NCBI RefSeq assembly: GCF_002251435.1
Contig: NZ_NPJI01000034.1
Coordinates: 62,001-126,000, forward strand
DNA from: Prevotella sp. P2-180
GTDB lineage: Bacteria; Bacteroidota; Bacteroidia; Bacteroidales; Bacteroidaceae
DNA length: 64,000 bases
Reading direction: 5' to 3'
Shown here: positions 24,541 through 32,643 of the stretch, one piece after another
Layout: each line of letters begins with the position of its first letter
Numbering within the stretch: the first letter of the stretch is position 1
Position numbers and translations under genes: made by a program
The notes under the pieces: generated by a model
What the model saw: the letters and a program-made list of their open reading frames with translations, nothing else
What the model was told of the DNA's origin: nothing
Database searches by the model: none

Positions 24541-26828
24541 TATGCAGCCCGACGCTTGGTTTTCACATAGACATTGCCTATGCTGTCGTACTCAATCTGC
24601 GAGCGGCTGCGCCACTTGCGAAGGGTTGCCATTCCGTCTGCCGACCTTCCCTGCAATACCCTCACGCGGCGATATTCGTCGATGGTGAAGGTGTCGGGCA
24701 GCAGGTCGTAGAGGCTCACCATACCCTCGCGGAGCGACTTGTTCTCCTTGTCCAGCTCCTCCTCGAAGATGGCTCCGAAGTACTTCATCTTGCACCAAAG
24801 GTCGTAGCGGAGCGACCAGCGGACGTAGTCGCCGATGTCTTTCGACCATCGGCATCCGTTCAGGATGTAGAGCACCATGCCCTTGCAGAAGGCTATGACG
24901 CAGGCTCGGCGCGAGAGCAGCTCGTAGCCCTCGGAGTCGTACTGCAAAGCGATGTCCTTGCTCTCCACTACCAACTGCTCAATGAGCGCGTTGAGCTGCT
25001 GGCACTCGATGAAGCCGTTGGCCCGGTTGAGCAGGTCGATGAAGGGCTTGAGATCGGCGTCGAACTTGTCGTCGTAGATGCCATACTTGGGTATGTCTCC
25101 CATTGTCTGCTCCTTCTCTATGCTCGAGACGGAAAGGCGCGAGAGAGTTCCGTCGATGGACGAGTTTTTGAGCAGGGCCTTGGCTACGGAAGGCGTTGAC
25201 GAGGTGTGGAAGTTGAAGCGCAGCGGAGCCTTGCCGGTCACTGAGTCGGCGCCCACTCGTTCCTGTCCGTGCTCGGCGTTGTCGAAGGCGTTTCTCACCA
25301 CCACCGACAGCTGCTGTATGCTGCGCTGCGAGGTGACGTTCCTCATCGAGTCGAGCTCGTCTGTCTTGAGGAAGAGGTAGCGGTGGCCGTTTCGGTCGGC
25401 GTCGAACATGCGCTGGTTGAAGGCAGCGTTGGTGAGGTCGGAGGTGAGCACCTGTATGCAGATGTCCTCAGGTCGTGGGTCGCGAGCCTTGCTTTTCGAC
25501 GAGGGGTTCTTGCGCTTCCACTCCATCTCCCTCTCGCGGCTGATGTTGTCGCGTTCGACGATGTCGGCCATCACCTTGTTAATAGGCACGTTGACCGAGC
25601 TTTTTCCTGTTGACATTGGTGCAATGAGCAGAGCCATGAGTGTTGCCTCGCGCTCGGTGTTGTCGATGTAGCGGAACTTCACGTCGTGGAGATGGGCTGC
25701 AAGTGCGGGGAACACGCCCTCAGCCACGCAAGCCTTGTAAGGCTCAGGCACCTTGCTGGTCAGGAGCTTCAGTGCGGCGGGCAGTTTCTTGGGCATCTCG
25801 GGAGGCATCAGTGCAGTGCCTCCGAGATAGTTTTTCAGTTCCTCGTTCTTCAGTGCCTTCATCACCTCCGAGGTGCGTCGGGGCATGGTTTTCCAGCGCT
25901 TCTGCAAGGCATTGGTCACCGTTGTGCGCCACTCCTGTTCGGGCAGCGAGTCGTAGCGGGGCACGATGGCGAGCAGTCGGTCGGCGTTATAGTCAACCAG
26001 CGGGGCAAGAGCCTGCGACAGTTCGAAGGTGAGGGTGTTTCGGTTGCCAGCCGAAGGCTCCTTGCCGTTGTTGTAGAGGTCGAAGTACTTGTCGATAATC
26101 TGTTTCCACGAGAAGCCCAAATAGCCTTCCGAAGCAGAAGGGCTGTCGGTTGAAACGGCGGGGCTGGCGTTTTCGTCAGGGTCTTTTCCCTCAGCGGCTT
26201 TCAGTTGGGCAGCGGCTTTCAGCTCGGCTGTCCTTGCCCTCGACTTTTCGAGCAGAGCCTGCACTGCCGAGGGGCTTTCGTCTGTCGGCTCGCCTCCGGT
26301 GAAGAGGTCGTCGTCGAGGAAGAGAAGGTCGTCGTCGCTGGCGGTGGTGGTGTAGAACACTCGTGTGATGTCCTTTGCTCCCTTGTCGAACTCCACTCCG
26401 ATGAGTCGGCTTGCCCACTCGAGGTTCTCCACCTGGCTCATTTCGGTTCTTCGGCGGAACACGACGTGGAATCCCTTCGTGGCAGAACGCTCGAGCATCA
26501 GGAGACCGAGCTCGTCCTTCTTTTCGATGACCTTCGCCGGCAGTTCAGCCATCAGCTGGTCGTAGTCGGGACGCATGGGGTCGAAGTCGAGGTCCATGCC
26601 CACTGAGTTCGACTGCCTTGTTGCTCCACGCAGCAGTCCTCCCGAGGCGGGCAGACAAGAATAGTTCATCTGCACAAGATCTCTCTTGGCTTCAATGTTG
26701 CCATTTCTGGCTTCACTAACGTTGGCAATCTGGTTGCCACTGTTTCTAAGGCGAAGGTACTCTTCGCGGCTTTTCACGAGGTGCATCATCTTGATGCCCA
26801 TCACTGTGTGTATTCTATATGTACTCAT
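24540..26828 (-). CDS. BT4734-like (VirE N-terminal) + DUF3987 primase/helicase-like protein
   Basis: 762 residues from the ATG at 26828 (MSTYRIHTVMG). The N-terminal ~190 residues resemble the BT4734-like/VirE N-terminal domain (SVGMDLDFDPMRPDYDQL, LLMLERSATKGFHVVFRR), related to archaeo-eukaryotic primase small-subunit folds. The rest resembles DUF3987, with a Walker A-like APMSTGKSS (~residue 405) and a Walker B-like FLKTDELD. Such proteins occur widely in Bacteroidales and in their mobile elements; a replication role is likely but unproven. Base composition is higher in GC than its neighbours and the gene ends at repeat R1. It follows the HIRAN gene on the same strand but has its own promoter. 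Confidence 0.78.
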   Translation of the reverse strand: MSTYRIHTVMGIKMMHLVKSREEYLRLRNSGNQIANVSEARNGNIEAKRDLVQMNYSCLPASGGLLRGATRQSNSVGMDLDFDPMRPDYDQLMAELPAKVIEKKDELGLLMLERSATKGFHVVFRRRTEMSQVENLEWASRLIGVEFDKGAKDITRVFYTTTASDDDLLFLDDDLFTGGEPTDESPSAVQALLEKSRARTAELKAAAQLKAAEGKDPDENASPAVSTDSPSASEGYLGFSWKQIIDKYFDLYNNGKEPSAGNRNTLTFELSQALAPLVDYNADRLLAIVPRYDSLPEQEWRTTVTNALQKRWKTMPRRTSEVMKALKNEELKNYLGGTALMPPEMPKKLPAALKLLTSKVPEPYKACVAEGVFPALAAHLHDVKFRYIDNTEREATLMALLIAPMSTGKSSVNVPINKVMADIVERDNISREREMEWKRKNPSSKSKARDPRPEDICIQVLTSDLTNAAFNQRMFDADRNGHRYLFLKTDELDSMRNVTSQRSIQQLSVVVRNAFDNAEHGQERVGADSVTGKAPLRFNFHTSSTPSVAKALLKNSSIDGTLSRLSVSSIEKEQTMGDIPKYGIYDDKFDADLKPFIDLLNRANGFIECQQLNALIEQLVVESKDIALQYDSEGYELLSRRACVIAFCKGMVLYILNGCRWSKDIGDYVRWSLRYDLWCKMKYFGAIFEEELDKENKSLREGMVSLYDLLPDTFTIDEYRRVRVLQGRSADGMATLRKWRSRSQIEYDSIGNVYVKTKRRAA

Positions 26829-26849
26829 GTTTTTGAAAAATTTTATTTT

Positions 26850-26885
26850 CCTGCAAACTATTCGCAGGATTCTGCCGCAAAGGTA
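26850..26885 (-). promoter_or_regulatory. Promoter and leader hairpin of the DUF3987 gene
   Basis: Minus-strand -7 box TACCTTTG at 26878-26885. In the leader, 26850-26868 folds into CCTGCGAA/TTTGCAGG (8 bp with a G-T pair, TAG loop), about 20 nt before the start codon. Confidence 0.5.
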
Positions 26886-27004
26886 CACTCTTTTTTCTGT
26901 TTTTCCTCGTGTGTTTTTATGCTTATAAATATGCCGAAATATGTTTTTGAATATGCTTGTGTTTGATGAATTTTGCTGCTGTTTTATCCCTTATTTTTCG
27001 CAAC

Positions 27005-28405
27005 TTAGCGGAATAAATCGCGCAGTTTGTTGCTTACCGACTTTTCTTGCTTCTTCAGTTCAATGCCGCAATATTGGGTTAGGAAGCGGATTAGAGCTGG
27101 GGTGTTGGGATTTGCGACCTTCCATTTTTTCTTCACGATGTCAACCACAGCACATGACAACGGATTCTCCGCGCTGGTGTCTAACCCTATTTTCACCTTG
27201 TCGCCCAACAAAGCCTTCATTTCCTCTGCCTTTTTGCGACATTCCTCCTCGGTGGTGAAGAGAGTTTCTTCCTTTCTTCCCTTGTAGGCACTCTTCTCGC
27301 CGCTGTCCTCCAGTTTCTTCACCAAGGCGATGGCTGCCATCACTCTATATAAATCGGTACGCGCGAGCGCGAGATACCTTATTTGTGCCGCCAACTCCTT
27401 CCAGTTTTTGTCTTCAAGCGGAGTGAGCAGGTCGTAGAGACTTGCCATAGTCCTTAGCCACTCTTTCAGTTCACCTGCACATTTCCTCCTTTGAGTGACT
27501 TTCATTTTTCCAATCTCACACCCCTTGGAGTGCTCATACCTGTCGAACATCACTGTGTCGTTGAGTGCACTGTCAAGCATAGTGTTGAAAATGGCTTCGC
27601 CTGTGTCGCGTGTGGTGTCGGCAGCCTTGCGCTCGGCTTTCTCCGCAAGTTGCTCCAGTTTCTCACCGCCCCATTCTTTCGACTTCGGGTCGGCAACAAG
27701 CATCATAAGCGACGTGGCAACATAACTCATTGTCAGTTCCGACTCCCGCGAGAGTGAGCAGCCCAAGCTCTCCACCATGCGCTCGGCGCAATCCATGAAC
27801 GCCGCTCGAAGTTTAGTAACCTCATTAGAATGGAGGTCACTACATGAGGAAACCTTCATCGAATGAAGGTCACTACATGAGCAACCCTCGACAGAATCGA
27901 GGTCTCCACATGAGCAAACCTCCGCCGAATGGAGGTTTGTTCTTTTCACCTCAGCAAGCAGTCGGCGAAACTCGCTTTCCTCGGCGGCAATGCGTCGCTC
28001 GTCCAAAGGCATCGACGTGACTATTCTGTCGTTCAGCGGACATGTGTCCATGGAGTAGAGCTTTTCCCAGTGCAGTTCCAGAGGTCCTTCGGTCTCTATC
28101 TCCACGAAGTAGGTGACATGGCTTCCGCAGACATAAGTGGCCACCACCTGGTCGTCCTTCATCAGCAGTCGCACGATGTTTTTCTGTGCCGCTTTCACCC
28201 ATCCGTAGAAGTCGCCCTTCATGTAGGAAATCACTGCCAGCGGGTCGTGTGGATTGTCGTTCTCAGCCATCAGCACCACACGTTCTCCCGTAGAGATGCC
28301 TTCGAGAAGCTCTTCTGATTTCTTTGTTGCCTCGTCCTTGGTCAAGCCCTTAAAGACTTTGCTGAAGCGCATGCCCACAATAGGTATTATTATTTTCTCG
28401 CTCAT
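27005..28405 (-). CDS. HIRAN-domain protein with in-frame hairpin-repeat insert
   Basis: 466 residues. The N-terminal ~110 residues look like a HIRAN domain (IPIVGMRFSKVF, GERVVLMAENDNPHDPLAVISYMKGDFYGWV), a fold that binds DNA 3' ends. Residues ~154-195 are four 11-residue repeats of the form (N/D)LHSxEVCSCS, encoded by a DNA hairpin array (27821-27944). The remainder (~195-466) is helical and charged with no family recognised. The C-terminal segment resembles fork-head-like packing by eye only. It is divergent from nothing, lies 176 bp upstream of the DUF3987 gene, and both sit between repeats R1 and R2. The insert could be removed in frame without disturbing either flank. Confidence 0.7.
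   Translation of the reverse strand: MSEKIIIPIVGMRFSKVFKGLTKDEATKKSEELLEGISTGERVVLMAENDNPHDPLAVISYMKGDFYGWVKAAQKNIVRLLMKDDQVVATYVCGSHVTYFVEIETEGPLELHWEKLYSMDTCPLNDRIVTSMPLDERRIAAEESEFRRLLAEVKRTNLHSAEVCSCGDLDSVEGCSCSDLHSMKVSSCSDLHSNEVTKLRAAFMDCAERMVESLGCSLSRESELTMSYVATSLMMLVADPKSKEWGGEKLEQLAEKAERKAADTTRDTGEAIFNTMLDSALNDTVMFDRYEHSKGCEIGKMKVTQRRKCAGELKEWLRTMASLYDLLTPLEDKNWKELAAQIRYLALARTDLYRVMAAIALVKKLEDSGEKSAYKGRKEETLFTTEEECRKKAEEMKALLGDKVKIGLDTSAENPLSCAVVDIVKKKWKVANPNTPALIRFLTQYCGIELKKQEKSVSNKLRDLFR
27821..27944. repeat. Array of four hairpins with covarying stems, 33-bp period, inside the HIRAN gene
   Basis: Hairpins at 27821-27839 (ACCTC/GAGGT), 27854-27872 (ACCTTCAT/ATGAAGGT), 27888-27904 (CCTCGA/TCGAGG) and 27914-27944 (12-bp stem around AAACCTCC/GGAGGTTT). 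They are separated by a constant linker near CACTACATGAGSAA. Stem sequences differ between units, but both sides change together. The unit length (33 bp = 11 codons) keeps the reading frame. Confidence 0.85.
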
Positions 28406-28430
28406 AATTCTATGTTTATATTAGGTGGAT

Positions 28431-28570
28431 GCAAAGGTAGTGCAAGTTGAGTGAAATACAAAATAAAAGTCGAAAAACTTTTATTTTTATTTCCGAGACG
28501 CAGCCTACCTTATTCAAAGGTAGTGCAAAAGAGTGAAATGTCAAAGGAAAAGTCGAAAACTTTTATTGAT
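28431..28570. repeat. Tandem ~54-bp duplication of the HIRAN gene promoter
   Basis: 28431-28484 and 28514-28570 share CAAAGGTAGTGCAA, GAGTGAAAT and AAAAGTCGAAAA-CTTTTA in the same order. Each copy holds a minus-strand -7 box TACCTTTG (28432-28439 and 28515-28522) and a small AAAAGT/ACTTTT hairpin. Confidence 0.7.
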
Positions 28571-28572
28571 AA

Positions 28573-28608
28573 GTGTGACAGTGTGACAAGCGTGACAACC
28601 TTTTTTTC
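28573..28608 (-). repeat. TTGTCACGC repeat, copy R2
   Basis: On the minus strand: GGAAAAAAAGG, TTGTCACGCTTGTCAC, ACTGTCAC. Inverted relative to R1; together R1 and R2 enclose the DUF3987 and HIRAN genes. Confidence 0.75.
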
Positions 28609-28633
28609 CTATCCACTCTTCCGCATATAATAG

Positions 28634-28675
28634 TTCTCTTTTATATATATAATATATTATATATATAAAAGAGAA
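28634..28675. repeat. Perfect 42-bp AT-rich palindrome
   Basis: 28634-28675 equals its own reverse complement over all 42 bases (half-site TTCTCTTTTATATATATAAT plus one base, no loop). Lies between repeats R2 and R3, whose A-rich ends face it. Confidence 0.9.
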
Positions 28676-28713
28676 GTAAATATAGTAAGTAAAATTCACA
28701 AAGTGACACTCTC

Positions 28714-28748
28714 GAAAAACCCTTGTCACGCTTGTCACGCTGTCACGC
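28714..28748 (+). repeat. TTGTCACGC repeat, copy R3
   Basis: GAAAAACCC, TTGTCACGCTTGTCACGC, TGTCACGC on the plus strand. With R4 (minus) it encloses about 200 bp that hold no convincing gene. Confidence 0.8.
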
Positions 28749-28946
28749 CTCACCCCAGCTCAACCGCTTTCCAACTGAGGAAAATTTGTTGCCTAACTGG
28801 CGCGCAAAATTTCCCCGCCTGACGCTTTTCATCCGCTGCCCGCCGCCCATTTGGCGACAAACCGCGGATGTAAAACAAGTTCAAAATGTAGTCGCTAATA
28901 CAATACGTAGGGTTGTTCCTCTGGGGTTGCGTAGCAGTGGACGTAA
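28749..28946. other. Non-coding interior between repeats R3 and R4
   Basis: No ORF with recognisable content. A GC-rich left half (ACTGGCGCGCAAAATT, CCGCCGCCC) and an AT-rich right half. The size and flanking inverted repeats resemble a miniature, gene-less version of the R1-R2 element. Confidence 0.4.
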
Positions 28947-28999
28947 GTGTGACAGCGTGACAAGCGTGACAAGGTTTTTTCGCGGGTCTCCTTGTCAAC
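28947..28999 (-). repeat. TTGTCACGC repeat, copy R4
   Basis: 53 bp, about 47/53 identical to R1 in inverted orientation, including the outer GTTGACAAG. Ends 7 bp before the stop codon of the PNPOx-like gene. Confidence 0.85.
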
Positions 29000-29006
29000 T
29001 CGACTA

Positions 29007-29522
29007 TTATTCCATTCGCCCGTATTTCATCTCGTCCCCGTTGGCGTCATACTGCTTGCGCTTGCCCACAGGAGGCTCAGTCAGTGTGATGCGTACCACG
29101 GCAGTGCGCGACATGCTCCGCGCCACGGCAGCGTCGAAAGCATCCATGTGGTTGGGCAGGAAACGTTGGCAAATTGCGCGGAGTGCCTCACGCTTTTCGT
29201 TGTCGTCGGCAACTATTTCCGCCTTGCCAAATGCAATGGCAGACTTGAATTCCAGTGTGAAACTTCCGTCTTTCGGACCTACCGTAGGCTTGCATTTGCT
29301 CACGGCTGTAAGGCATACGCGTGGTTTCTCCCGCAGTATGTCCAACTTCTTTCCCTCTGTGGCACAATGGAAATAAAATGTTTTCTCGTCGGTGCGAGCC
29401 AAGGACAGCGGAACGGAATAAGGCATTCCGTCGCCATCTGCCATACTCGCTGTAATATATGGAGCCTTGTCCATCACCTCAAGTGCCCAGTCGGCACCCA
29501 TCTCTCTGCTTTTCTTTCTCAT
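29007..29522 (-). CDS. Pyridoxamine 5'-phosphate oxidase-like (NimA-type) flavoprotein
   Basis: 171 residues of the split-barrel FMN-binding fold: PYITASMADGDGMPYSVPLSLAR, TFYFHCATEGKKLDIL, PRVCLTAVS and FKSAIAFGKAEIV. This is the pattern of the NimA-like subgroup, some of whose members reduce nitroimidazole drugs; most have unknown substrates. The first residues (MRKKSREM) fit the family start. It stands between repeat R4 and tex. Confidence 0.82.
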   Translation of the reverse strand: MRKKSREMGADWALEVMDKAPYITASMADGDGMPYSVPLSLARTDEKTFYFHCATEGKKLDILREKPRVCLTAVSKCKPTVGPKDGSFTLEFKSAIAFGKAEIVADDNEKREALRAICQRFLPNHMDAFDAAVARSMSRTAVVRITLTEPPVGKRKQYDANGDEMKYGRME

Positions 29523-29593
29523 AAATATTTATTGTTTGTATCTAGGCGGCCTTGAATGGAAGACAGATGTTTGCCAGGTTTTATTTCCTCGAA

Positions 29594-31723
29594 TCACTGG
29601 GATATCTTCTTCAGTGATATTCTGTTTCTTTTTCTGTCCACTTCCATCACTCTAACCCTTACATGTTGATGAAGTTTCACCACTTCGTTGGGGTCGCTGA
29701 CATATCGGTCGGCGAGCTGGGAAATATGGATGAGCCCGTCATGGTGTACGCCAATGTCTACAAACACGCCGAAATTGGTGATGTTTGTGACTATACCAGG
29801 TAACTCCATGCCCTCCCTCAAGTCGTCTACGGTATTGATGCCTTCAGCAAAGTCAAACTCCTCAATCTGGTTTCTTGGGTCCAGTCCAGGTTTTTCCAGT
29901 TCTTTCATTATGTCATTGAGTGTTGGCATGCCAATGGTTTCGGTGACGTATTTTTTCAGGTCGATGGTTTTCCTCCTTTCCGCGTCTTTCATCAGCTGTA
30001 GCACAGTGCAGCCATTGTCTTTTGCCATCTTCTCCACAATCTTGTACGATTCAGGATGTACGGCACTGTTGTCGAGTGGATTGGCTGACTCGGGTATTCT
30101 TAGGAATCCTGCACATTGCTGGAAAGCCACAGGACCGAGCCTCGGCACTTTTTTCAATTGGTTACGGTTGGTGAACGGGCCGTTGTCTCGTCGGAAGTCC
30201 ACGATGTTTTTCGCGAGGGTAGGGCCGAGTCCGCTGACATAGGTTAGCAGATGTTGGCTTGCGGTGTTGAGGTTCACTCCCACGGTGTTTACGCAACTCT
30301 CTACAGTCAGGTCGAGCGTCTTCTTCAGCTTCGACTGGTCAACGTCGTGCTGGTATTGTCCCACTCCGATGCTCTTCGGGTCTATCTTCACGAGTTCTGC
30401 CAGTGGGTCCATGAGTCGTCTCGCAATGCTCACCGCCCCTCTGACTGTGACATCCTTGTCGGGAAATTCCTCTCTTGCAATTTTCGAAGCAGAATACACC
30501 GACGCACCGTCTTCGCTCACCACGAACTGCTTTACATTATGTATGAACTTTATTGACTTTATGAACGCCGAAGTCTCACGGCTTGCAGTGCCGTTGCCTA
30601 TGGCTATTGCTTCCACTCCATATAGCTCCACCAAGCGTTCCACGGCAGCTGCAGCTTCCCTTGTCTTTGATACAGGCTGATGGGGGAATATTGCCTCGTA
30701 GTGGAGCAGGTTGCCTTGCTGGTCGAGACACACCACCTTGCATCCAGTACGAAATCCAGGGTCTACACCCATCACCCTTTTTTGTCCGAGAGGAGCCGAC
30801 ATGAGGAGTTGTCGAAGGTTTTCGGCAAACACCTTTATTGCTTCTTCGTCTGCCTTTTCCTTGCTTCTGGCTGCAAACTCGTTTTCTATTGAAGGTTCTA
30901 TTAGTCGCTTATAGCTGTCGTCTACTGCTTCCTCCATTAGTCTTGCGCATGGTCCTTTCCCGTTGACGCGGCTTCTGCGGAGTCTGAAGAGGCAGTCGCC
31001 GTCGTCGGTTGAGATGGAAATTCGCAATATGCCCTCAGCCTCTCCTCTTTTCATGGCGAGCAAACGGTGTGAAGGGCAGCGTTTGAGAGGTTCTTTCCAG
31101 TCGAAATAGTCTCGGTATTTTGCAGCTTCCTCGTTATCTGCCTTTTCCTTCACCACTTTAGAGCAGATGGTGGCTTCGCGTTCGAACGACCTTCTGACAG
31201 TTTGGCGTGCCTTTTCGTCTTCGCTCACCATTTCGGCAATGATATATTGAGCACCCTTGATGGCATCGGCAGCCGTTTTCACATCTCCTTTTACAAATCG
31301 TTTTGCTGCAGCCATGGGGTCAGATTCTCGTCCGAGACAAATAAGGGTAGCCAGAGGCTCGAGTCCCTGTTCGCGAGCCACTTGAGCCTTGGTTCGACGC
31401 TTAGGCTTGTACGGCAGATAGATGTCTTCAAGTATTTCCGCGTCTTCACATTCCCTTATTCTTTTTTCCAGTTCCGGCGTCAGCTTTCCTTGTTCGGTAA
31501 TGGTTTTGAGGATGGTGGTTTTCCGTGCCTCGAGTTCAGTGAGTTTGTTGTTGAAGTCGCTGATAGCCGCTATCTGTACCTCGTCGAGCGAACCAGTACG
31601 TTCCTTTCTGTATCTTGCGATAAAAGGTATTGTACATCCTTCCTTAAGCAGTTCAAGAGTGTTTTCCACGCTCCTTGTCGGCAGTTGCAGCAGATCTGCA
31701 ATTTTTCTTGTGATATTGTCCAT
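29594..31723 (-). CDS. tex: Tex-family RNA-binding transcription accessory protein
   Basis: 709 residues. N-terminal helical Tex domain (GCTIPFIARYRKERTGSLDEVQ), YqgF-type RNase H-like domain (GVDPGFRTGCKVVCLDQQGN), tandem helix-hairpin-helix (LLTYVSGLGPTLAKNIV, KKVPRLGPVAFQQCAGFLRI), and a C-terminal S1 RNA-binding domain (GIVTNITNFGVFVDIGVHHDGLIHISQLAD, residues ~630-700). Binds nucleic acid and affects transcription and stress tolerance. Third in line after PBP1A and the Wza-like gene on the same strand. Confidence 0.95.
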   Translation of the reverse strand: MDNITRKIADLLQLPTRSVENTLELLKEGCTIPFIARYRKERTGSLDEVQIAAISDFNNKLTELEARKTTILKTITEQGKLTPELEKRIRECEDAEILEDIYLPYKPKRRTKAQVAREQGLEPLATLICLGRESDPMAAAKRFVKGDVKTAADAIKGAQYIIAEMVSEDEKARQTVRRSFEREATICSKVVKEKADNEEAAKYRDYFDWKEPLKRCPSHRLLAMKRGEAEGILRISISTDDGDCLFRLRRSRVNGKGPCARLMEEAVDDSYKRLIEPSIENEFAARSKEKADEEAIKVFAENLRQLLMSAPLGQKRVMGVDPGFRTGCKVVCLDQQGNLLHYEAIFPHQPVSKTREAAAAVERLVELYGVEAIAIGNGTASRETSAFIKSIKFIHNVKQFVVSEDGASVYSASKIAREEFPDKDVTVRGAVSIARRLMDPLAELVKIDPKSIGVGQYQHDVDQSKLKKTLDLTVESCVNTVGVNLNTASQHLLTYVSGLGPTLAKNIVDFRRDNGPFTNRNQLKKVPRLGPVAFQQCAGFLRIPESANPLDNSAVHPESYKIVEKMAKDNGCTVLQLMKDAERRKTIDLKKYVTETIGMPTLNDIMKELEKPGLDPRNQIEEFDFAEGINTVDDLREGMELPGIVTNITNFGVFVDIGVHHDGLIHISQLADRYVSDPNEVVKLHQHVRVRVMEVDRKRNRISLKKISQ

Positions 31724-31808
31724 TATTGTTGTAATAGTTATCTGTTTCTAAATACGAGAAGTGGGATTTCTCACTCCTCATTTATTAAGTTAAAGAAGTT
31801 AACTCCTT

Positions 31809-32597
31809 TTATTTAAACAACAGATAGCCCAGCGACGTGAGGAAAGAGCCGCTTCTGAGGAAGAAGCTGGTGGACAGCAGGGTATTGTCGTTAAGTGTCG
31901 ACTGACCGGCGCGCACTTCATTCGGCACGACATATATCACGTCGTTCTGCTTGAGATAATACACGGGAGATTCAAACAGTTCCTTCTTCCTGATGTCCAC
32001 CTCGTGCGACACCCTTTGTCCGTTTTCCTCCCTTATCACGTAAATGGCATCCCTTCGTCCCATAATGTTCAGGTCGCCCGCCATTGCCAATCCCTCAAGC
32101 AGCGAGATACGGTCTCTTGTGATGGCATATTTTCCCGGTTTCTTCACTTCTCCCACGGCAGAAAAATAAAGGTTGAGGAACTCAACCGTCACTACCAGGT
32201 CCTTCACCATTTTCGCTTCAATTATTTTGTTTTTTATTTTCTGCGCCACTTCACTTCTGGTCAGTCCTCCAATCTTTATCCTGCCAATAATAGGGAAGTC
32301 AATTTCCCCTTTTGAGTCGAGCGTATATCCCGACACCTCACCTTGGTAGTCGGGCCTTAGTTCTGTATAACCGGCACGATACTGTGAGCGTGAGAGATTG
32401 AAGATCGAGGTAATCTCAGCGTCCTTTGTGGTCACAATAATAGAAATCTGGTCTTGCGGCCTCAGTCTTATGTTATTGTCAGCTCCGATGGTCTCGTATG
32501 TATTCAGCGGTACATTCTGGAAATACGAAATCTTTTCCGGAGTGTTACATGCGGCCATCAGTGAAGCTGCAAGTACTATAGGCAGTAATTTTTTCAT
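31809..32597 (-). CDS. Wza-like polysaccharide export lipoprotein
   Basis: 262 residues. Lipoprotein signal with lipobox LMAAC (Cys17), then a Poly_export domain (RLRPQDQISIIVTTKD, YTLDSKGEIDFPIIGRIKIGGLTRSEV) and an SLBB domain (VGEVKKPGKYAITRDRISLLEGLAMAGDLNIMGRRDAIYVIR). Family members form the outer-membrane channel for capsule or exopolysaccharide. The usual Wzc-type kinase partner and glycosyltransferases are not nearby. It lies 46 bp after the PBP1A stop. Confidence 0.88.
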   Translation of the reverse strand: MKKLLPIVLAASLMAACNTPEKISYFQNVPLNTYETIGADNNIRLRPQDQISIIVTTKDAEITSIFNLSRSQYRAGYTELRPDYQGEVSGYTLDSKGEIDFPIIGRIKIGGLTRSEVAQKIKNKIIEAKMVKDLVVTVEFLNLYFSAVGEVKKPGKYAITRDRISLLEGLAMAGDLNIMGRRDAIYVIREENGQRVSHEVDIRKKELFESPVYYLKQNDVIYVVPNEVRAGQSTLNDNTLLSTSFFLRSGSFLTSLGYLLFK

Positions 32598-32643
32598 AAT
32601 CCTTACATTATATATATATTATTGTTTTTTATATTTGCATGAG

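Noticed and set aside
24471..26606. Several plus-strand open frames opposite the DUF3987 gene
   Set aside because: They arise from the GC-rich composition of the minus-strand gene; no promoter and no recognisable domain.
27821..27944. CRISPR array
   Set aside because: Units are 33 bp with no unique spacers, linkers are constant while the stems vary, the frame is kept for protein and no cas gene is near.
27959..28318. Plus-strand frames opposite the HIRAN gene
   Set aside because: Shadows; the minus frame has a coherent HIRAN domain and promoter.
24509..28980. Recurrent peptide CHACHAVTL in minus- and plus-strand frames at 24.5 and 28.6-29.0 kb
   Set aside because: It is only the translation of the TTGTCACGC repeat, not a protein motif; treated as a DNA repeat.
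28541..28998. Small open frames in 28.5-29.0 kb as genes
   Set aside because: They are made of the repeat, the palindrome and the interior; no start context or family.
28990..29555. Plus-strand frame of 187 codons opposite the PNPOx-like gene
   Set aside because: Opposite strand of a clear flavoprotein gene; no domain.
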